Below the pieces are notes generated by a model, which had not been told where the DNA came from, did no database searches, and was given only the letters and a program-made list of their open reading frames with translations. 64,000 nt of DNA, taken from assembly GCF_000722695.1 (NCBI RefSeq), contig NZ_JPFU01000013.1:789759-853758 (forward strand). The letters run 5' to 3'. This DNA is from Streptococcus mitis (GTDB lineage Bacteria > Bacillota > Bacilli > Lactobacillales > Streptococcaceae). Position numbers and translations under genes: made by a program. Of the stretch, positions 59,801 to 64,000 are shown one piece after another. The stretch's first letter is position 1. Each line of letters opens with the position of its first letter.

Positions 59801-62800
59801 AAGGTGCGACTGTTACGGCAAGTTCTACTCGTCAGAATCATCTCTACAAGGCCAGCCACCTTACAGACGGTAAAAACGATACTAGCTGGGCGCTTTCAAA
59901 TGATGCTACAACTGGTAGTTTCACAGTTGATTTAGGACAAAAGAGACGTTTTGACGTCGTGGAACTCAAGGAAGATATTGCCAAAGGACAACGTATTTCT
60001 GGATTCAAAATCGAAGTCGAGATCAACGGTCGCTGGGTTCCATATGGTGAAGGTTCAACCGTAGGCTATCGTCGTTTGGTCCAAAGTCAACCTGTAGAAG
60101 CACAAAAAATCCGAGTTACGATTACTGGCTCACAAGCTACACCAATCCTAACCAACTTCTCAGTCTTTAAAACTCCAAGCACTATCGAAAAGAATGATGG
60201 CTATCCTCTTGGACTAGAATACCACTCAAATACAACGGCTGACAAGGAAGGTACAACTTGGTACAACGAGTCAGAAGGTATTCGCGGCACTTCTATGTGG
60301 ACCAACAAGAAAGACGCCAAAGTCACCTATCGTTTCACAGGAACCAAGGCTTATGTTGTATCAACAGTCGATCCAAGCCATGGTGAAATGTCTGTATTCG
60401 TGGATAGTCAAAAAGTCGCAGATGTACAAACCAAGAACAGTAGCCGTAAACGTAGCCAAAAAGTTTACGAAACTGGTGATTTAGCACCTGGAGAACACAC
60501 TATTACGCTCGTTAACAAAACAGGTGAACCAATCGCTACAGAAGGAATCTACACTCTAAATAATAACAGTAAGGGTATGTTTGAGCTTGAAGCAACTTCT
60601 TACGATGTAGAAAAAGGAAAACCTGTTACTGTTACCATTAAACGTGTTGGTGGAAGCAAAGGAGCTGCTACCGTTCGCTTCATTACGGAACCTGGAACAG
60701 GTGTTCACGGTAAGGTTTACCAAGATACAACTCAAGATGTGACCTTTTCAGATGGTGAAACAGAGAAAACTGTTACCATTCCAACTATCGACTTCACCGA
60801 ACAAGCTGACTCAATCTTTGACTTCAAAGCAAAACTCACTTCTGCGTCTGATGGTGCTCTACTCGGTTTTGCTACCGACGCAACTATTCGAGTAATGAAA
60901 GCTGATTTATTGAAGACAAATCAGACAAATTACGACGACCAAGCTAGCCAATTAGATTACAGTCCTGGATGGAGACACGAAACCAACTCTTCTGGCAAAT
61001 ACCAAAACACTGAATCATGGGTATCATTTGGACATCTGACAGAGGATCAGAAGAAAAAGACAACTGTGACTGCTTATTTCTATGGTACAGGCTTAGAAAT
61101 CAAAGGATTTGTTGACCCAGGTCATGGTGTCTACAAAGTATTCCTTGATGGTAAAGAAGTCACCTATCAAGATGGAATGGGCAATGCATCCACTATTGAT
61201 GGTAAGAAATACTTTAGCGGTCATGCTGCCCAACGCCAAGGTGACCAGACTCTAGTCAGCCTAAAAGGACTTGATGAAAACTTGCACGTAGTAACTCTCC
61301 AACTAGACCCTGAAAAGAATGATTTGACCAAAAAAATCGGTATGCAAGTGGATCAATTCATTACACAAGGCGAAGGAAGCGAACTATACAGCAAAGCAGA
61401 AATCCTTCAATCTATCTCCAAATGGAAAGAAGACTTGTCTAACTTTGATCCTGCTGGATTGAAAGATACTGCAACTGCACGCCAAGCATTTAAGTCTAAT
61501 CTTGATAAACTCACTGCCCAATTAAGTTCTGATACTGTAAATGTACAAGATGTGATGGCAACAGTCACTGCTTTGCAAGATATTCTTAGCAAAGATGAAA
61601 ATTACCAAAAACCTGGAGACGAAACAGACCCAGAACAACCAGTTGAACCGAAACAACCTGAACAGCCTGAAATCAATTATGATAAGGCTATGGCTAGCTT
61701 GACCGAAGCTATCGAGAAAAAAGTGACTGAACTCGGTACTAACAACGAGGCTAAGAAGAAATTAGTCGAAATTACTGATAAAGCAATCACAGCTATCCAA
61801 GAAGCGAAGACTCAAGAAGACGTCAACAAAGCCCTCAACAACGCTCTTGAACAAATCAAGCAATTGCAACCTAGTCAACCAGAACAACCGGTTGGATCGA
61901 AACAGCCTGAACAGCCTGAAATCAATTACGATAAGGCCATGGCTAACTTGACCGAAGCTATCGAGAAAAAGGTGGCTGAACTTGGTACTAACAACGAGAC
62001 TAAGAAAAAATTAGTTGAAATTACTGATAAAGCAATCGCAGCTATCCAAGAAGCGAAGACTCAAGAAGACGTCAACAAAGCCCTCAATAAGGCTCTTGAA
62101 CAAATCAAGCAACTGCAACCTAGCCAACCTGAAAAACCAGTTGAACCGAAACAACCTGAACAGCCTGAAATCAATTATGATAAGGCTATGGCTAGCTTAA
62201 CTGAAGCTATCGAGAAAAAAGTGGCTGAACTTGGTACTAACAACAATGCTAAGAAGAAATTAGTTGAAATTACTGATAAAGCAATCGCAGCTATCCAAAA
62301 TGCTAAGACTCAAGAAGACGTCAACAAAGCCCTCAATAACGCTCTTGAACAAATCAAGCAATTGCAACCTAGCCAGCCAGAACAACCAGTTGATCCGAAA
62401 CAACCTGAAAAACCAATTACTTCTTCAAGTCCTGAAGAAGGGGTTAAAGAGCTTGTCTTCCAACTCCCAAGTTTGGATATTGTTAAGAAGGCAGTACCAT
62501 TCAAGACTATCCGTCGCGAAAATCCACAATTAGACAAAGGAAAAGAACAAGTTCTAGCAGAAGGGAAAGATGGTGCTATAATCGAGTATGTCGAAGTAGA
62601 TGGCAGCAATCGCAAGGTAGTTCAAACTGAATCAACTCCAGCTCTAGACCGAGTGATTGAAGTTGGAACGAAACAAAGCTCTGTAGGAACAGATACTCCA
62701 CCAGTTGTGAATCTTCCTGAGTACCTTCTACCAAAAGAGCCTGAAAAACCAATTACTTCTTCAAATCCTGAAGAAGGGGCTAAAGAGCTTGTCTTCCAAC

Positions 62801-63612
62801 TCCCAAGTTTGGATATTGTCAAGAAGGCAGTACCATTCAAGACTATCCGTCACGAAAATCCAAACTTAAACAAAGGGAAAGAACAAGTTCTAGCAGAAGG
62901 TAAAGACGGTTTGCTAGTTGAGTATGTCGAAGTAGACGGCAGCAATCGTAAGGTAGTTCAAACTGAATCAACTCCAGCTCTAGACCGAGTGATTGAAGTT
63001 GGAACTAAACAAAGTTCTGTAGGAACAGAGGCGCCACCAGTCGTTACTCTTCCTGAGTACCTTCTACCAAAAGAACCTGAAAAACCAATTACTTCTTCAA
63101 ATCCTGAAGAAGGGGTTAAAGAGCTTGTCTTCCAACTTCCAAGTTTGGATATTGTTAAGAAGGCGGTACCATTCAAGACTATCCGTCGCGAAAATCCAAA
63201 CTTAGATAAAGGAAAAGAACAAGTTCTATCAGAAGGTAAAGACGGTTTGCTAGTTGAGTACGTCGAAGTAGACGGCAGCAATCGTAAGGTAGTTCAAACT
63301 GAATCAACTCCAGCTCTAGACCGAGTGATTGAAGTTGGAACTAAACAAAGTTCTGTAGGAACAGAGGCGCCACCAGTCGTTACTCTTCCTGAGTATGTTC
63401 TACCTAGAGAAACTGAAAAACCAGCTCCTGCAGTTGTAACAGAAGATTCACCAAGAAAAGATGAAAAAGCACCTGTTACTACTACAGTTAAACAAGACAA
63501 GGAAAAACAACTCCCAGAAACTGGAGAACAAGAAGCAAATGCCTTCTTATTCTTGGCTGCTATTACTTCAGTATTGTCTCTACTCATATTCCAAAAGAAT
63601 TTTAAAGACTAA
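56866..63612 (+). CDS. Wall-anchored multi-domain protein: trypsin/V8-like protease plus GH29 alpha-L-fucosidase
   Basis: A 2248-residue LPXTG protein. FSIRK signal (~1-39); acidic Pro/Lys linker; serine protease domain (~170-425) with triad His209 (LTVAHNF), Asp274 (NDLAAVV), Ser365 (GLSGAG); a cell-wall-binding-like repeat (GWYQGDNGKRYYF); MucBP-type domains (~468-640); GH29 fucosidase (~655-985) with AFIHYGMNTYTNSEWG and nucleophile Asp821 (EVWMDGARG); a discoidin-type domain (~975-1105); two jelly-roll-like regions around a Calx-beta-like module; three helical ~80-residue repeats (~1603-1842); three G5 domains (~1850-2180); LPETG (2216), helix, tail. Each part looks intact. It probably trims fucose from host glycans and cleaves a protein at the cell surface. 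Such a protease-fucosidase joining is unusual to me. ATG 56866 follows TAGGAG. Confidence 0.92.
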   Translation: MNRYLFEKGQTFSIRKLTVGVASVMVGLAFFASGTALADEAKFEATSSQPNVEKLAGAEKTKPEIKNESPVISTPQKSEQAEKTVKPAEEKSVADTKTADLLPEEIHDQAYPNTPVKNIDTSAIVDKKDSPKVETESILKNKEELPKEAENANRAIINGGLDLKHVPYEGQPATAASMIYTIYNGGSQRYIVPGSGIFVAPNVILTVAHNFLESNRDTKEGHIRGGDSAKFYYNLGSNSAVRNSQPVTGNTTLFKEEDIHFWNKKEFGKGYQNDLAAVVAPVPLQIASPNKAATFVPLAENKTYQPGDPVSTIGYPNDSSSPELKKPIVAGQLYKVDGVVKSVDKYDDKGSKGITYHMTSISGLSGAGIINGDGKVVGVHQHGTIENGIPDKDRFGGGIVLSPEQVKWVKDIIAKYGVKGWYQGDNGKRYYFTPEGEMFRNKTAVIGENQYSFDENGVATLIKGIDYGRVVVQHVDETGNPIKTDDTFVEKTEVGTAFDYDFKKEIAKTDFYTKNQEKYQIVSIDGVEINKQLKDEWTYKVVSKTAPGTRVIKVVYKVNKGSFAIHYRLKASEQELADVTTDNNDGKEYDVSFVNTFEAKEIAGYRAITPRLEASIQHKGVNDIVFEYEKISDSSNPTSTVLPVAHPEDKETEIGNHGPLPSKAQLDYHKEELAAFIHYGMNTYTNSEWGHGNEDPKNFNPTNLDTDQWIRTLKETGFKRTIMVVKHHDGFVIYPSKYTNHTVAASPWKDGKGDLLEEISKSATKYDMNMGVYLSPWDVNSPKYKVATQKEYNEYYLNQLKEILGNPKYGNKGKFIEVWMDGARGSGAQKVTYTFDEWFKYIKEAEGDIAIFSAEPTSVRWIGNERGIAGDPVWHKVKKANITENVKNEYLNHGDPDGDMYSVGEADVSIRSGWFYHDNQQPKSLKELMDIYFKSVGRGTPLLLNIPPNKEGKFADADVARLKEFKATLDQMYATDFAKGATVTASSTRQNHLYKASHLTDGKNDTSWALSNDATTGSFTVDLGQKRRFDVVELKEDIAKGQRISGFKIEVEINGRWVPYGEGSTVGYRRLVQSQPVEAQKIRVTITGSQATPILTNFSVFKTPSTIEKNDGYPLGLEYHSNTTADKEGTTWYNESEGIRGTSMWTNKKDAKVTYRFTGTKAYVVSTVDPSHGEMSVFVDSQKVADVQTKNSSRKRSQKVYETGDLAPGEHTITLVNKTGEPIATEGIYTLNNNSKGMFELEATSYDVEKGKPVTVTIKRVGGSKGAATVRFITEPGTGVHGKVYQDTTQDVTFSDGETEKTVTIPTIDFTEQADSIFDFKAKLTSASDGALLGFATDATIRVMKADLLKTNQTNYDDQASQLDYSPGWRHETNSSGKYQNTESWVSFGHLTEDQKKKTTVTAYFYGTGLEIKGFVDPGHGVYKVFLDGKEVTYQDGMGNASTIDGKKYFSGHAAQRQGDQTLVSLKGLDENLHVVTLQLDPEKNDLTKKIGMQVDQFITQGEGSELYSKAEILQSISKWKEDLSNFDPAGLKDTATARQAFKSNLDKLTAQLSSDTVNVQDVMATVTALQDILSKDENYQKPGDETDPEQPVEPKQPEQPEINYDKAMASLTEAIEKKVTELGTNNEAKKKLVEITDKAITAIQEAKTQEDVNKALNNALEQIKQLQPSQPEQPVGSKQPEQPEINYDKAMANLTEAIEKKVAELGTNNETKKKLVEITDKAIAAIQEAKTQEDVNKALNKALEQIKQLQPSQPEKPVEPKQPEQPEINYDKAMASLTEAIEKKVAELGTNNNAKKKLVEITDKAIAAIQNAKTQEDVNKALNNALEQIKQLQPSQPEQPVDPKQPEKPITSSSPEEGVKELVFQLPSLDIVKKAVPFKTIRRENPQLDKGKEQVLAEGKDGAIIEYVEVDGSNRKVVQTESTPALDRVIEVGTKQSSVGTDTPPVVNLPEYLLPKEPEKPITSSNPEEGAKELVFQLPSLDIVKKAVPFKTIRHENPNLNKGKEQVLAEGKDGLLVEYVEVDGSNRKVVQTESTPALDRVIEVGTKQSSVGTEAPPVVTLPEYLLPKEPEKPITSSNPEEGVKELVFQLPSLDIVKKAVPFKTIRRENPNLDKGKEQVLSEGKDGLLVEYVEVDGSNRKVVQTESTPALDRVIEVGTKQSSVGTEAPPVVTLPEYVLPRETEKPAPAVVTEDSPRKDEKAPVTTTVKQDKEKQLPETGEQEANAFLFLAAITSVLSLLIFQKNFKD
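61672..63400 (+). repeat. Two in-gene repeat sets: 3 helical repeats then 3 G5 repeats
   Basis: 61672-62395 holds three units of about 243-246 bp (INYDKAMASLTEAIEKKV...LEQIKQLQPSQPE). 62415-63400 holds three units of about 330 bp (EKPITSS.PEEG.KELVFQL...VIEVGTKQSSVG) with the G5 core. Copies are nearly identical in DNA and prone to recombination. Confidence 0.85.
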
Positions 63613-63692
63613 TTAAAATCTTTACTTCATTCTTTTCAATGATTCTAGTTCCCCCAAAGAGAAGACCAGCCGGTCTCAATGTCATTAAGTTA

Positions 63693-63730
63693 AGAAATTC
63701 AAATACAATTCTGTATTTGGGTTTCTTTTT
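63693..63730 (+). terminator. Terminator of the protease-fucosidase gene
   Basis: GAAATTCAAATACA pairs with TGTATTTGGGTTTC, followed by TTTTTTAT. It lies 80 bases past the stop and 35 bases before the transposase start. Confidence 0.75.
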
Positions 63731-63764
63731 TATGTGATAAACTATAGTTAAGGAGGTATTTCCC

Positions 63765-64000
63765 ATGATAAAACAGATTAAATCCCACTTGAATAAGAGT
63801 ATTCAGAGTATCCTTGGTCAAAAAGTTGAGTTCGTCAAACAAGATGAACAGGCCTTTACTCGTAAAAGAAGGTTATCACTAGAAACCATGATTCGTACAA
63901 TTCTGGGAATGGGCGGGAAATCACTGTCAAAAGAATTACTAGATGCCAGACTGACAGTTTCAAATTCAGCCTTTGTTCAAAGACGCTATCAAATAAAACC
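63765..64000 (+). mobile_element. Transposase, N-terminal part (IS4-like), runs off the window
   Basis: ATG after AAGGAGG opens a frame to the window end: MIKQIKSHLNKSIQSILGQK, then FTRKRRLSLETMIRTILGMGGKSLSKELL. The KRRLSLETMI and GG-KSL-EL pattern is the N-terminal part of IS4-family transposases of streptococci. The catalytic DDE residues lie outside, so intactness is unknown. Left inverted repeat not identified. Confidence 0.75.

Noticed and set aside
62310..63587. Minus-strand open frames of 72-107 codons in the G5 region
   Set aside because: They are antisense copies with the repeat period and no start signals.

Overview
The window is a chromosomal segment of a mitis-group streptococcus: Streptococcus mitis, S. 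pseudopneumoniae or a pneumococcus-like relative. Three things point there. The gene order matches the pneumococcal core as I remember it: ritR-gnd-mapZ-rnpB-gpsB-recU-pbp1A, then aliA, capsule (cps) locus, dexB, luxS, clpL, mraY-pbpX-ftsL-rsmH. Pneumococcal-type BOX and RUP repeats are scattered between genes. Surface proteins are of choline-binding and LPXTG types. Low GC (lowest by eye across 22.5-34.5 kb), YSIRK/FSIRK signals and extended -10 promoters agree. Several alleles look unlike typical pneumococcal ones, so S. mitis or a close relative is my best guess.

Layout. 1-2.1 kb: the end of an MFS transporter, a CbpF/CbpC/CbpJ-like choline-binding protein, and a repeat cluster with a BOX inserted inside a RUP. 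2.1-10.5 kb: one giant repeat-rich LPNTG surface protein broken by a single frameshift, with a hexanucleotide repeat in its leader. 11-20.1 kb: ritR, gnd, mapZ, an RNA methyltransferase, rnpB RNA, gpsB, a DUF1273 gene, then recU-pbp1A on the other strand. 20.4-38.1 kb (minus strand): aliA, and upstream of it a Wzx/Wzy-type capsule operon reading wzg-wzh-wzd-wze, initiating sugar transferase, truncated DUF4422 glycosyltransferase, wchA remnant, GT8, CDP-alcohol phosphotransferase, GT4, GT2, GT32-like, GT2, wzy, acyltransferase, wzx, glf. 38.6-44.6 kb: two aliB-like oligopeptide-binding lipoproteins (aliC/aliD type) and dexB. 44.8-54 kb: DUF1846 gene, luxS, clpL with CtsR operators, and the mraY-pbpX-ftsL-rsmH cell-wall cluster. 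54.1-56.5 kb: a small XRE-regulator and membrane-protein operon coupled to glutathione peroxidase. 56.9-63.6 kb: a 2248-residue wall-anchored protein joining a trypsin/V8-like protease to a GH29 fucosidase. A transposase begins at the right edge.

How the parts fit. The capsule genes would build a repeat unit on undecaprenyl phosphate, flip it (Wzx), polymerise it (Wzy) and attach it to the wall (Wzg, LCP family). Three open reading frames are broken by single-base changes: the surface protein, wzg and glf. The last two are one-base losses in homopolymers, and the glf site forms a canonical -1 slippery heptamer in the correct frame. These, with the DUF4422/wchA deletion scar, suggest a capsule locus that is decaying, switchable, or affected by sequencing error. 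The most unusual intact proteins are the protease-fucosidase fusion and a CDP-alcohol phosphotransferase lacking the last Asp of its signature. No CRISPR array or prophage, and no tRNA gene, was seen.
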